DNA from: Alphaproteobacteria bacterium
GTDB lineage: Bacteria; Pseudomonadota; Alphaproteobacteria; JAAEOK01
Direction: 5' to 3'
Assembly (NCBI GenBank): GCA_024244705.1
Contig: JAAEOK010000112.1
Coordinates: forward strand, 1-64,000
Length of the DNA: 64,000 nt
A model generated the notes under the pieces. That model did not search any database. It saw only the letters and a program-made list of their open reading frames with translations, and was not told the origin of the DNA. This document shows positions 16,838-25,852 of this stretch, piece by piece; the stretch's first letter is position 1, and each line of letters starts with the position of its first letter. Made by a program: the position numbers and the translations under genes.

Positions 16838-19207
16838 ATGCATGAACATGCAATCGGATTGCCGGTCACGCGCAAAGAGGATTTTCGCTTCCTGACCGGA
16901 CACGGCACCTATACCGACGATATCAACCGCCCCAACCAGGTCTACGCGTACATCCTCCGCTCCCCCCATGCCCATGCGGCGATCAAGAGTATAGACACGA
17001 GCGCGGCCAGCGCGGCGCCCGGCGTCATCGCAATCTTTACCGGCGCCGATTGGGATGCCGGCGGCGTGCCTTGCGGTTGGCAGGTGAACAGCAAGGACGG
17101 CTCGCCGATGAATGAGCCGCCACACTATCCGCTATGCAAGGATCGCGTCCGTCACGTCGGCGATCAAGTCGCGTTGGTCATCGCCGAATCCCTGCCCCAG
17201 GCCAAGGACGCCGCGGAGTTGATCGTCGTCGATTACGAGGAATTGCCGGTCGTCATCGACATGGAAAAAGCGATCGCCGGGGACTCGAACCTGGTCTGGG
17301 ACGAGGCACCGAACAACCTTTGTTACGATTGGGAGATCGGCGACGAGGCCGAGATCGACGCTGCCATCGCCGGGGCCGCCCAGGTCGCCGAGGTCGAAAT
17401 CGTCAATAATCGATTGATTGCAAACGCGGTCGAGCCGCGGGCGGCGATTGGCGAATACGCCCGCGGTACGGGACAATATACGCTTCATACCACGAGCCAG
17501 AACCCGCACGTCATCCGATTGCTGATGGGTGCGTTCGTCCTGCAATTGCCCGAACACAAGCTCCGCGTCGTGGCTCCCGATGTCGGCGGAGGTTTCGGCT
17601 CCAAGATCTTCCACTATGCCGAGGAGGCGCTGGTCACCTGGGCCGCGCCCAAGGTCGGGCGCCCGATCAAGTGGACCGCCGAACGAAACGAATCCTTCAT
17701 CTCGGACGCCCACGGCCGCGATCACGTCACGCGCGGCAAGTTGGCGCTCGATGCGGACGGCAATTTCGTCGCCATGAAGATCAGCACCATCGCGAACATG
17801 GGCGCCTATTTGTCGACCTTCTCGACCTGTGTGCCGACCTATCTCTATGCCACGCTGCTGGCCGGCAACTACACTACGCCGCAGATCCATTGCAATGTCC
17901 GCGCCGTGTTTACCAACACGGTCCCCGTTGACGCCTACCGCGGCGCCGGGCGGCCGGAGGCGACATATGTCGTCGAGCGCCTGGTCAACGAGGCATCCCG
18001 GATCACCGGCATCGATCCGGTCGAGATCCGGCGACGGAATTATATCAAGGCCGATCAGTTCCCTTATCAGACGCCGGTCGCGCTTATGTACGACATTGGC
18101 AATTACGAGCCGACTATGAGCAAGGCCATCGCCGCGGCGGACTATGCCGGCTTCGAGGCCCGTCGCGCCGAAGCAGCGCAGCGCGGCATGCTGCGAGGCA
18201 TCGGTGTTGCCAGCTATATCGAGGCCTGTGGCATTGCACCGTCGCAGGTCGTCGGGTCGCTTGGCGCGCGGGCCGGGCTGTACGAATGCGCCAAGGTTCG
18301 GGTGCACCCGACGGGATCGGTCACCGTGTTCACCGGGTCCCACGCCCATGGCCAGGGCCACGAGACGACCTTTTCCCAAATCGTTGCCGATCGGCTTGGC
18401 ATCCCCTTCGAAAATGTCGACATCGTCCACGGCGATACCGACAAGATACCGTTCGGGATGGGCACCTACGGCTCCCGCTCTTTGGCGGTTGGGGGCTCTG
18501 CGATCTACAATGCGATCGACAAGATCATCGCGAAAGCGACGGTGATCGCGGCCCATCTGCTGGAAGCGTCGGAGCAGGACGTCGAATTCGTCGACGGTCA
18601 GTTCCGCGTCGCCGGCACCGACAAGACATTGGGGCTCGGTGACGTGTCGCTGGCGGCTTACGTCCCTCACAACTTCCCCGAGGAACTCGAGCCGGGACTT
18701 GAAGAACAGGCGTTCTACGATCCGGCGAACTTTACCTATCCGGCGGGGACCCACATCTGCGAATTGGAGATCGACCCCGATACCGGCGAAGTCGAGATCG
18801 TCAGCTTCGTGGCCGCCGACGACTTTGGCCGCATTATCAATCCGATGATCGTCGACGGGCAGGTCCATGGCGGTCTGGCCCAGGGCATTGGCCAGGCGCT
18901 GCTCGAAGGCTGCGTCTACGATCAGGATGGCCAGCTTCTCACCGGTTCGTACATGGACTACACCATGCCGCGAGCCGACAACTTGCCGGCCTTTCAGGTC
19001 GAGACCAGTGTCACCGAGTGCACCCACAATCCGTTGGGCGTGAAAGGCTGCGGCGAGGCCGGTGCGATTGGCGCTCCGGCCGCAACCATGAATGCGATTC
19101 TCAATGCCTTGTCGCCCCTGGGAATCACCGACCTGGCGATGCCGGCGACACCACATCGGATATGGCAGGCAATTCGCAGCGCGACGCCGGCCGCCGCCGC
19201 CGAATAG
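16838..19207 (+). CDS. coxL: Large molybdopterin subunit, form II CoxL type
   Basis: A 789-residue catalytic subunit of the xanthine oxidase family. The N-terminus [20 protein letters not shown] and [20 protein letters not shown] are typical. The active-site loop at residues 366-372 reads AYRGAGR, the form II signature; true aerobic CO dehydrogenases (form I) have AYxCSFR. The catalytic Glu is E740 in [16 protein letters not shown]. The substrate is therefore probably not CO, and could be an aldehyde, N-heterocycle or other compound. Several in-frame ATGs follow the chosen start, which could shift by a few residues. Confidence 0.92.
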   Translation: MHEHAIGLPVTRKEDFRFLTGHGTYTDDINRPNQVYAYILRSPHAHAAIKSIDTSAASAAPGVIAIFTGADWDAGGVPCGWQVNSKDGSPMNEPPHYPLCKDRVRHVGDQVALVIAESLPQAKDAAELIVVDYEELPVVIDMEKAIAGDSNLVWDEAPNNLCYDWEIGDEAEIDAAIAGAAQVAEVEIVNNRLIANAVEPRAAIGEYARGTGQYTLHTTSQNPHVIRLLMGAFVLQLPEHKLRVVAPDVGGGFGSKIFHYAEEALVTWAAPKVGRPIKWTAERNESFISDAHGRDHVTRGKLALDADGNFVAMKISTIANMGAYLSTFSTCVPTYLYATLLAGNYTTPQIHCNVRAVFTNTVPVDAYRGAGRPEATYVVERLVNEASRITGIDPVEIRRRNYIKADQFPYQTPVALMYDIGNYEPTMSKAIAAADYAGFEARRAEAAQRGMLRGIGVASYIEACGIAPSQVVGSLGARAGLYECAKVRVHPTGSVTVFTGSHAHGQGHETTFSQIVADRLGIPFENVDIVHGDTDKIPFGMGTYGSRSLAVGGSAIYNAIDKIIAKATVIAAHLLEASEQDVEFVDGQFRVAGTDKTLGLGDVSLAAYVPHNFPEELEPGLEEQAFYDPANFTYPAGTHICELEIDPDTGEVEIVSFVAADDFGRIINPMIVDGQVHGGLAQGIGQALLEGCVYDQDGQLLTGSYMDYTMPRADNLPAFQVETSVTECTHNPLGVKGCGEAGAIGAPAATMNAILNALSPLGITDLAMPATPHRIWQAIRSATPAAAAE

Positions 19208-19229
19208 GCGGAGCGAGGGAGAACGGACG

Positions 19230-20024
19230 ATGTATGATTTTCAATACCACAAACCGAGCGATCTGGCGGCGGCGGCAAGCCTGTTCGGGCAGGCGGAGGA
19301 TGGCCTGCTGATGGCCGGCGGACAGACCTTGATCCCGACCCTCAAGCAGCGGCTTGCACAACCGAGCGACGTTATCGATCTCGGTGCAATCGACGGCTTG
19401 GACGGAATCACTCAAGATGGCAATACCATCGTCGTCGGCGCAATGACCACACACGCCGAGGTCGCCGGCTCAGATATCGTCGCCGGTTCGATTCCCGCGC
19501 TCGCTGATCTCGCCGAAGCAATCGGCGACCCGCAGGTGCGGAACCGAGGTACCATGGGCGGGTCGATCGCGAACAACGACCCGGCCGCCGACTACCCCGC
19601 GGGGCTGGTCGGCCTGGGGGCGACGATCACCACCACCAATCGCCAGATTGCCGCCGATGATTTCTTTACCGGCATGTTCGAGACGGCGCTCGATGGCGGT
19701 GAGATTATCACTTCGGTTTCGTTTCCGATTCCGACCCGGGCGGCCTATATGAAATTGCCGAATCCTGCTTCCCGCTATGCCATTGTGGGAGTCTTCGTGG
19801 CCCAATCGGACGACGGCGTCAGGGTCGCCGTGACCGGTGCCGGTCCGTGCGTGTTCCGGGTCGCCGAAATGGAATCGGCGTTGGCGTCGAATTTCTCTGC
19901 CGACGCGGTCGCGAATATCGAGATCTCGCAAGACGGGTTGAATTCGGACATCCATGCCGGCCGCGACTACCGGGCCGCCATGGTCACCGTGATGGCAAAG
20001 CGGGCGGTGGCCAAAATAGGCTGA
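19230..20024 (+). CDS. coxM: FAD-binding medium subunit of the molybdenum hydroxylase
   Basis: A 264-residue flavoprotein from ATG 19230 (GAGGGAGAA upstream), 22 bases after coxL. It begins [20 protein letters not shown] and has the FAD-binding segment [17 protein letters not shown], then [20 protein letters not shown], the CoxM/XdhB second FAD loop, and a C-terminal CO dehydrogenase flavoprotein domain. It receives electrons from CoxS and reduces the final acceptor. A longer frame upstream overlaps coxL and is not coding. Confidence 0.92.
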   Translation: MYDFQYHKPSDLAAAASLFGQAEDGLLMAGGQTLIPTLKQRLAQPSDVIDLGAIDGLDGITQDGNTIVVGAMTTHAEVAGSDIVAGSIPALADLAEAIGDPQVRNRGTMGGSIANNDPAADYPAGLVGLGATITTTNRQIAADDFFTGMFETALDGGEIITSVSFPIPTRAAYMKLPNPASRYAIVGVFVAQSDDGVRVAVTGAGPCVFRVAEMESALASNFSADAVANIEISQDGLNSDIHAGRDYRAAMVTVMAKRAVAKIG

Positions 20025-20050
20025 CCGTCGGCACATTCGGACCTTGCTAG

Positions 20051-20090
20051 AGGGGCGATCCCACGCCATCTAAAAAGTGGGTTCGCCCCT
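20051..20090 (+). terminator. Strong hairpin between coxM and coxD
   Basis: AGGGGCGATCCCAC (20051-20064) pairs with GTGGGTTCGCCCCT (20077-20090) with one mismatch over a 12-base A-rich loop. TGATTCTT follows, a weak T-tract. It lies 26 bases after the coxM stop and 36 before coxD, so it probably reduces read-through from the structural genes into the maturation genes or protects the upstream mRNA end. Confidence 0.55.
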
Positions 20091-20126
20091 TGATTCTTGC
20101 ACTTCCGAAAGAACGGTCAATCGGCC

Positions 20127-21044
20127 ATGCGACTACCGGATGACATCGGCGCAACCAAGCAGCTTCTCCAGGAGGGCGACTATATAGCCGACCGGTCGTT
20201 GGCGACCGCCGTATTCCTGGCGCTAAGTCTTGAACGCCCGCTGTTCCTCGAGGGCGAGGCGGGAGTCGGCAAGACGATGGTCGCGACCGTGCTCGCGGAG
20301 ACCCTGGGCCGCCGGCTGCTGCGGCTGCAATGCTATGAAGGCCTCGACGTCGCTTCGGCCGTCTACGAATGGAATTATTCGCGCCAGATGATCGAAATCC
20401 GGCTCGCTGAAGTGGCCGGCGACGTCGATCGCGAACGACTAGGCAAGGACATATTTTCGCAGGAATTTCTTATCGAGCGCCCCCTGCTCCAGGCCCTTGA
20501 ACCGCACGACGGCGGACCACCGGTGCTGCTCATCGATGAACTTGACCGCGCCGACGAACCGTTCGAGGCGTATCTGCTCGAGGTCCTGGCGGACTTTCAA
20601 ATCTCGATCCCGGAAATTGGCACGATCAAGGCCGATCGGCCGCCGATCGTCATCATCACGTCGAACCGTACACGCGAAATTCACGACGCACTCAAACGAC
20701 GTTGCTTTTATTACTGGGTCGACTATCCGACCGCCGAGCGCGAGCTCGAAATACTCAGACTCAAGGCGCCCAACGCCGATATCGCACTGAGCCGACAGGT
20801 GGTCGGTTTCATACAAAAGCTACGCGGCATGGACTTGTTCAAGCTGCCCGGCATCGCTGAGACGATCGACTGGACGAACGCGCTGACCCAATTGGACGCC
20901 TTGGCCCTCAATCCTGAAACGATCAACGATACCCTCGGCACCCTGCTGAAGTACCAGGATGACATCGCCAAGATCCGGGGTAGCGAAGCCGCCAAGATTC
21001 TGGACCAGGTCAATATGGAACTGGCGGCGGAACGCAAAGGGTGA
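20127..21044 (+). CDS. coxD: MoxR/CoxD-type AAA+ ATPase
   Basis: A 305-residue ATPase from ATG 20127. Walker A is LEGEAGVGKTMVATVLAETL, Walker B is GGPPVLLIDELDRADEPFE, and sensor 1 is PPIVIITSNRTREIHDALKR. The CoxD-specific stretch RLQCYEGLDVASAVYEWNYS is present. CoxD proteins help assemble the sulfurated Mo/Cu active site. Its stop overlaps the coxE start (GTGA at 21041-21044). A TTG at 20097 would add ten residues. Confidence 0.9.
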   Translation: MRLPDDIGATKQLLQEGDYIADRSLATAVFLALSLERPLFLEGEAGVGKTMVATVLAETLGRRLLRLQCYEGLDVASAVYEWNYSRQMIEIRLAEVAGDVDRERLGKDIFSQEFLIERPLLQALEPHDGGPPVLLIDELDRADEPFEAYLLEVLADFQISIPEIGTIKADRPPIVIITSNRTREIHDALKRRCFYYWVDYPTAERELEILRLKAPNADIALSRQVVGFIQKLRGMDLFKLPGIAETIDWTNALTQLDALALNPETINDTLGTLLKYQDDIAKIRGSEAAKILDQVNMELAAERKG

Positions 21045-22276
21045 GCGAGCGCCTCGACAACGAAAGCGCCGAGGGCGGCAAGCTCGTCGCCAATTTGATG
21101 CATTTTGCACGCGCATTGCGCGCGGCCGGTCTACCGATCGGTCCGGGACGCGTCCTCGACGCGGTGCGCGCGGTAGAAACCGTCGGCATCACCAATCGGC
21201 AAGATTTCTATTGGACCCTCCACGCGGTGTTCGTAAATCGCCACAGCCAGCGTGAGTTGTTCGATCAAACCTTTCACCTGTTCTGGAAAAATCCGCAAAT
21301 CCTCGAAAAAATGATGTCTCTGATTCTGCCGGAAATCCGCGGAACCGAAGACGCCGACGCGCGTGATCGCGCGAGCCGCCGGGTGATCGAGGCGCTTCAC
21401 GGTGGCAGTGAACCCGAGCTCGACCCTGCGGACGAATACGAGGTCGAATTCGACGCGGCACTCACCTATTCGCCTGCGGAAATGCTGCAACGGATGGACT
21501 TCGAGGAAATGTCGGCGGCTGAAATCGAAGCGGCGAAAGCGGCAATCCGCCGCATGCGCTTGCCACTCCACCAGGTCGCGACGCGGCGATTCCGGCGCGA
21601 CCCGTCGGGGCCGCGGATCAACATGCGCGATACCCTGCGATCGGCCATGCGTTCCGGCGGCAGCAGCATCCCCTTGATCCGCAAGCGCCAGCGCCAGCGG
21701 CCGCCCGAACTGGTCGTTCTGTGCGACATCTCGGGCTCCATGAGCCGATACTCGCGCATGCTGCTTCATTTCATGCATGCCCTGACCAACGACCGGGACC
21801 GGGTCCACACACTGCTCTTCGGCACCCGGTTGACCAACGTCACGCACTATCTGCGCGAAAAGGACGTCGATGTTGCGCTGGATCGAATCGGCGAGGTTGT
21901 CGAGGATTGGTCCGGCGGAACCCGGATTGGGCACTGCCTTCATGAATTCAACCGCGACTGGTCGCGCCGCGTCCTGGCCCAGGGTGCGGTGCTCTTGTTC
22001 ATCAGCGACGGTCTCGACCGCGACCCCAGCTCCGGCCTGGAAGCGGAAATGGAGCGCCTGCATAAGTCATGCCGCACCCTGATTTGGCTCAATCCCCTGC
22101 TCCGTTACGAAGGGTTTGAGCCACGCGCGGCGGGGATACGGGCGATTTTGCCGCATGTTGACCAATTCCGTCCGGTGCATAATTTGGAATCTTTGGAGCA
22201 ATTGACCAAAGTCCTAGGCGAGCCGGTTTCGCGGCGTGCCGAAGGCGTCACGCAATGGCAGCGGAAAGCAGCATGA
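21041..22276 (+). CDS. coxE: CoxE-type von Willebrand factor A domain protein
   Basis: A 411-residue protein starting at a GTG that overlaps coxD. The N-terminal helical part (LIANLMHFARALRAAGLP-like opening, VETVGITNRQDFYWTLHAVF) is the CoxE family signature. The VWA domain contains the metal-binding MIDAS motif VLCDISGSMSRYSRMLLHFM, followed by DWSGGTRIGHCLHEFNRDW and LLFISDGLDRDPSSGLEAEM. CoxE partners the CoxD ATPase in maturation of molybdenum hydroxylases. It overlaps the next gene by ATGA. Confidence 0.9.
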   Translation: MSERLDNESAEGGKLVANLMHFARALRAAGLPIGPGRVLDAVRAVETVGITNRQDFYWTLHAVFVNRHSQRELFDQTFHLFWKNPQILEKMMSLILPEIRGTEDADARDRASRRVIEALHGGSEPELDPADEYEVEFDAALTYSPAEMLQRMDFEEMSAAEIEAAKAAIRRMRLPLHQVATRRFRRDPSGPRINMRDTLRSAMRSGGSSIPLIRKRQRQRPPELVVLCDISGSMSRYSRMLLHFMHALTNDRDRVHTLLFGTRLTNVTHYLREKDVDVALDRIGEVVEDWSGGTRIGHCLHEFNRDWSRRVLAQGAVLLFISDGLDRDPSSGLEAEMERLHKSCRTLIWLNPLLRYEGFEPRAAGIRAILPHVDQFRPVHNLESLEQLTKVLGEPVSRRAEGVTQWQRKAA

Positions 22277-22596
22277 ATCAGGAACGCCATGACACGCTCG
22301 ATCAAGCCGCGGCCTGGCATGACGCCGGTCATGGCGTGGCCTTGGCGACCGTCGTCAAGACTTGGGGGTCGTCGCCGCGGCCCGTGGGGAGCCAATTGGC
22401 CGTCAATGATCGCGGCGATTTCGAGGGCTCGGTTTCGGGCGGATGCATCGAGGGGGCGGTGGTGCTCGCGGCGCTCGACGTAATCCGGGACGGCGAGGCT
22501 CGGCGGCTCGATTTCGGCGTTACCAATGAACAGGCATGGGAGGTCGGCCTGGCCTGCGGCGGCAAAATTGAGATCTATGTCGAGCGGCTGGAATGA
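22273..22596 (+). CDS. XdhC N-terminal domain protein (XdhC/CoxI family)
   Basis: A 107-residue protein holding only the XdhC_CoxI domain: GHGVALATVVKTWGSSPRPV, GSVSGGCIEGAVVLAALD and VGLACGGKIEIYVERLE. XdhC proteins bind sulfurated molybdenum cofactor and insert it into the apoenzyme. Here the usual single protein is split into two overlapping genes (stop overlaps next start by ATGA at 22593), an arrangement also found in other alphaproteobacteria rather than a frameshift. ATG 22273 overlaps the coxE stop; ATG 22255 is an alternative. Confidence 0.88.
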   Translation: MNQERHDTLDQAAAWHDAGHGVALATVVKTWGSSPRPVGSQLAVNDRGDFEGSVSGGCIEGAVVLAALDVIRDGEARRLDFGVTNEQAWEVGLACGGKIEIYVERLE

Positions 22597-23285
22597 GACG
22601 CGCCATCCTTGACGAAATACGCCGCGCACGGGACGAAAAGCGTGCCGTAGCGCTCGTCACAAACTTAAAGTCAAATCAGCAATATACTAAATATCTTATT
22701 GATTTAAAAAAAAATAACTCGGACATAGAATCGTATTTGGAAGCGGCATTCCGGTCCGATAGTGGCGGCGTATTTGCCGGCGAAGACGGCGACAATTTCG
22801 TTCAAATCATCAATCCTCCCCTGCGCCTGGTGTTGATCGGCGCGGTTCATATTGCCCAGGCCCTGGCGTCCATTGGCGCAGTGGCCGGTTACGACGTGAC
22901 CATCATCGATCCACGGCAATCGTTTGCCAGCGATGCCCGTTTTCCCAACGTTCAGATTTGCACCGACTGGCCGGACGACGCGCTTAACGCCCTCGACTTG
23001 GACCACCGTACGGCCATCGCGGTTTTGTCTCACGACCCCAAATTGGACGACCCGGCGCTATCGGTCGCCCTCAAATCACCCTGTTTCTATATTGGCGCTC
23101 TCGGCAGCAAGCGCACTCACGCGGCCCGCGTCGAACGACTGATCGAGGCCGGGTTGAGTGATGATGATATCTCCAGGATACGCGGCCCTATCGGGCTGGA
23201 TATCGGCGCCAAAACGCCTGCCGAAATCGCTGTTGCGATCATCGCCGAAGTCACGCGAGCCTTGCGCCGGGAGGGCTCGCCTTGA
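22593..23285 (+). CDS. XdhC C-terminal Rossmann-domain protein with AT-rich insert
   Basis: A 230-residue protein with the XdhC_C Rossmann core: PPLRLVLIGAVHIAQALASI, YDVTIIDPRQSFASDARFP, DLDHRTAIAVLSHDPKLDD, FYIGALGSKRTHAARVERL and GLDIGAKTPAEIAVAIIAEV. It likely works with the preceding XdhC_CoxI protein on cofactor sulfuration. Residues 24-43 (NLKSNQQYTKYLIDLKKNNS) are coded by DNA with about 18% GC, including a run of nine A at 22706-22714, unlike anything else in the cluster. This falls in a variable stretch before the core. Confidence 0.87.
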   Translation: MRRAILDEIRRARDEKRAVALVTNLKSNQQYTKYLIDLKKNNSDIESYLEAAFRSDSGGVFAGEDGDNFVQIINPPLRLVLIGAVHIAQALASIGAVAGYDVTIIDPRQSFASDARFPNVQICTDWPDDALNALDLDHRTAIAVLSHDPKLDDPALSVALKSPCFYIGALGSKRTHAARVERLIEAGLSDDDISRIRGPIGLDIGAKTPAEIAVAIIAEVTRALRREGSP

Positions 23286-24910
23286 AGTTCGACGATATTT
23301 CCCTCGACGACGCCTTGGGCACCATCCTTGCTCATAGCCACCGCCTTGGTGACCGTGTGCTCAAGAAAGGCCACGTTCTGTGCGGCGACGACATTACACA
23401 GTTGAGCCGCGCCGGTGTTTCCCGAGTTATCGCGGCCAAACTCGAGGATGGGGATGTTGGCGAAGACGAAGCAGCCGCTCGCCTCGCCTCTGCGATCGGC
23501 GAGCCCGGCCTCAAACCGACGGCGCCCTTTACCGGGCGCTGCAATCTGGTGTCCGAAGGCGCCGGACTACTGGTCGTCGATCGCGACGGACTCGACCGGT
23601 TCAACCGGGTCGACGAATCGATTACGGTCGCGACTCTCCCGCCATATTCGAAGATTCGCGCGCGCCAGATGGTCGCAACCGTGAAGATCATTCCCTTCGC
23701 CGTTCGGAGCGACGCCCTGGAACGCTGTCTCGAGATCACCACCGAGAGCCAGCCGCTTATTCGCCGGCAGCCCTATATTTCCCATCGCATCGGCCTGATC
23801 CAGAGCCGTCTGTCCGGGTCGCAGGATAAGCTCCTCGATAAGACGCTCGACGTCCTGACGGCACGTGTGAAATCGCTCGGCGCAACGATCGAGGAGGAAA
23901 TTCGATGCCGGCACAACGGTGCCGACGTCGATGAATCGGTGCGCATGCTGTTGCACAAAGGGTGCACGATGATCCTCATCGCGGGGGCGTCTGCCATCGT
24001 CGATCGTCGGGACATCGTGCCGGCCTCCATCGAACGGGTCGGCGGCACGATCGAGCATTTCGGGATGCCCGTGGACCCCGGCAACCTGCTACTGCTTGCC
24101 CACCTCGGCGATGTTCCCGTTATCGGACTCCCGGGCTGCGCCCGGTCGCCAAAGTTTAATGGTCTCGACATCGTACTCGAACGACTGTGCGCGGGATTGC
24201 CCATTACCGGGCGCGATATCATGGATCTCGGGGCCGGTGGCCTGCTGAAAGAAATGGCCGATCGGCCGCAGCCGAGAGAGAACCTCCCCTTAGAAACGGG
24301 TTCGGAAATGCCGCGCGTGGCCGCGGTGGTCCTGGCGGCGGGCCAATCGCGCCGAATGGGCGAGATCAACAAACTGCTCGCCGAAATCGACGGCACGCCG
24401 ATGGTTGCCCGCGTGGTCGACACCGCGTCCGCCAGTGACGCCGACCCCATCGTCGTTGTTGTTGGCCACGAGGCCGAGTTGGTCCGATCTGTGCTTGGCG
24501 GGCGTAGTCTGCGCTACATTGAGAACCCCGATTTCGCCGACGGCCTCAGTTCCTCGCTTCGTGCCGGCATAGGCGCATTGCCCGATGATGTCGCCGCCGC
24601 ATTGATCTGTCTGGGCGATATGCCCCGCCTTACCGCCCCCCAATTGAACCGGCTGATCGCCGCCTACGATCCGATGGAAGGGCGCGCGATCTGTGTCCCC
24701 ACTTATCGCGGCAAGCGTGGCAACCCGGTGCTCTGGGACCGGCGATTCTTTGCCGACATGGTGGCGCTATCCGGCGATGTCGGCGCGCGCCATCTGATCG
24801 GCGCCAATGCCGAGGTCGTGGTCGAGGTCGAAATGGACGATGACGCAGTTCTGATTGATGTCGATTCGCCGGCCGCGCTGACCGCACTCGGCAAGACAGA
24901 TCGACGTTAG
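23282..24910 (+). CDS. Fusion of molybdopterin-binding domain and MobA/MocA-like nucleotidyltransferase
   Basis: A 542-residue protein from TTG 23282, overlapping the previous stop as TTGA. Residues 1-335 resemble a MoCF/MoeA-type molybdopterin-binding domain (RVLKKGHVLCGDDITQLSRA, MLLHKGCTMILIAGASAIVD, VIGLPGCARSPKFNGLDIVL). From about residue 343 it is a MobA-like transferase: VAAVVLAAGQSRRMGEINKL, DPIVVVVGHEAELVRSVLGG, ALICLGDMPRLTAPQLNRL, PTYRGKRGNPVLWDRRFF. Such fusions probably make molybdopterin cytosine dinucleotide, the cofactor of CoxL-type enzymes. It ends the cluster, 4 bases from the convergent hydrolase gene. Confidence 0.88.
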   Translation: MKFDDISLDDALGTILAHSHRLGDRVLKKGHVLCGDDITQLSRAGVSRVIAAKLEDGDVGEDEAAARLASAIGEPGLKPTAPFTGRCNLVSEGAGLLVVDRDGLDRFNRVDESITVATLPPYSKIRARQMVATVKIIPFAVRSDALERCLEITTESQPLIRRQPYISHRIGLIQSRLSGSQDKLLDKTLDVLTARVKSLGATIEEEIRCRHNGADVDESVRMLLHKGCTMILIAGASAIVDRRDIVPASIERVGGTIEHFGMPVDPGNLLLLAHLGDVPVIGLPGCARSPKFNGLDIVLERLCAGLPITGRDIMDLGAGGLLKEMADRPQPRENLPLETGSEMPRVAAVVLAAGQSRRMGEINKLLAEIDGTPMVARVVDTASASDADPIVVVVGHEAELVRSVLGGRSLRYIENPDFADGLSSSLRAGIGALPDDVAAALICLGDMPRLTAPQLNRLIAAYDPMEGRAICVPTYRGKRGNPVLWDRRFFADMVALSGDVGARHLIGANAEVVVEVEMDDDAVLIDVDSPAALTALGKTDRR

Positions 24911-24914
24911 AACG

Positions 24915-25766
24915 TCATGCGTTCTCTTCGGTTTGGGGCCGCGCCGGATGATCGAGCAAATTTGAAGACAGCGAGCGCTGCAGGAACTGTAGAATCACTT
25001 TGACCGCGCCGTGATCGTAGAGATCGTTGTGATCTGCCTGTTTGATAAAGACCCCTTCCTTTGGTTCCTGCGCCGCCTCGAATAGACGGCGTCCGAGTTC
25101 CACCGGCACAACCGAATCATGTTCGCCGTGAAAAATCAGGATTGGCACTTCGAGCCGCCCAATCTTGGACGCCGAATCGAACCGGTCGGCGACCAACCAG
25201 TCGGTCGGGTAAATCGGAAACCGTTTGCGGGCCACGCCGACAAGGGATGAAAACGGCGCCTCGAGAACGAGCGCCCGGGCCTGGCGTTCGATCGCCATCT
25301 GAACGGCGACCGCGCTGCCAAGAGATTCCCCGTAGAGTATGACCGATTCCGCTTCGAAGCCCGTTGCGGCAAGGAGATCGAGCGCAGCCCGCGCATCGGC
25401 GTAAAGGCCTTCCTCGCTCGGCGCGCCGCCGTTGCCGCCATATCCTCTGTACTCGGCCAAGAAGACGCCATATTCGGCATCGATAAAGGGACGCACCTTG
25501 GCGGCGCGATGGCCGATATGCCCGGCGTTGCCATGGAAAAATACGATCACCGGAGCATCGCGGTCGGCCGGGGGTTTGAACCAGCCGTACAAGTCGATGC
25601 CATCCTCTGTCCGGTACGCGACCTCCTCCATATCGGTGGCGCCGAATTCGGCACGCGAAGGCTCGCCCGTGCTGGGCACATAGATGAACTTGCGCTGGAG
25701 CAGATACAACGCCGTACCCACCACGACATAGACGACCAGCGCCGTCGTAATGATTGATTTCAACAA
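24915..25766 (-). CDS. Membrane-anchored alpha/beta hydrolase
   Basis: A 283-residue protein, apparently from TTG 25766 with GGAGAGG upstream. One N-terminal membrane span (ITTALVVYVVVGTALYLLQR) is followed by an alpha/beta hydrolase domain: oxyanion region VIVFFHGNAGHIGHRAAKVR, nucleophile elbow VILYGESLGSAVAVQMAIER (Ser in GESLG), acid in LIFHGEHDSVVPVELGRRLF and His in IKQADHNDLYDHG. It resembles the ABHD13/Bem46-like family. The substrate is unknown, and the active site faces the periplasm or cytoplasm depending on topology. Confidence 0.83.
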   Translation of the reverse strand: MLKSIITTALVVYVVVGTALYLLQRKFIYVPSTGEPSRAEFGATDMEEVAYRTEDGIDLYGWFKPPADRDAPVIVFFHGNAGHIGHRAAKVRPFIDAEYGVFLAEYRGYGGNGGAPSEEGLYADARAALDLLAATGFEAESVILYGESLGSAVAVQMAIERQARALVLEAPFSSLVGVARKRFPIYPTDWLVADRFDSASKIGRLEVPILIFHGEHDSVVPVELGRRLFEAAQEPKEGVFIKQADHNDLYDHGAVKVILQFLQRSLSSNLLDHPARPQTEENA

Positions 25767-25852
25767 GCCGCCTCTCCGGTCGCGCGCCGACGGCGGGAAA
25801 ATGCGGATGCCGAGCCCTTACCCTGACCTACGACTTCAACTAGCATGCGGCC

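Noticed and set aside
17132-19156. A 674-codon open frame on the minus strand opposite coxL
   Set aside because: It is the shadow of a GC-rich gene: no Shine-Dalgarno, no recognisable domain, His/Arg-rich composition, and coxL on the other strand has complete family motifs.
22273-23285. Split XdhC taken as a frameshifted single gene
   Set aside because: The two frames overlap by ATGA, the first ends naturally after IEIYVERLE and the second has its own start; the same two-gene arrangement is common, so this is not a lesion.
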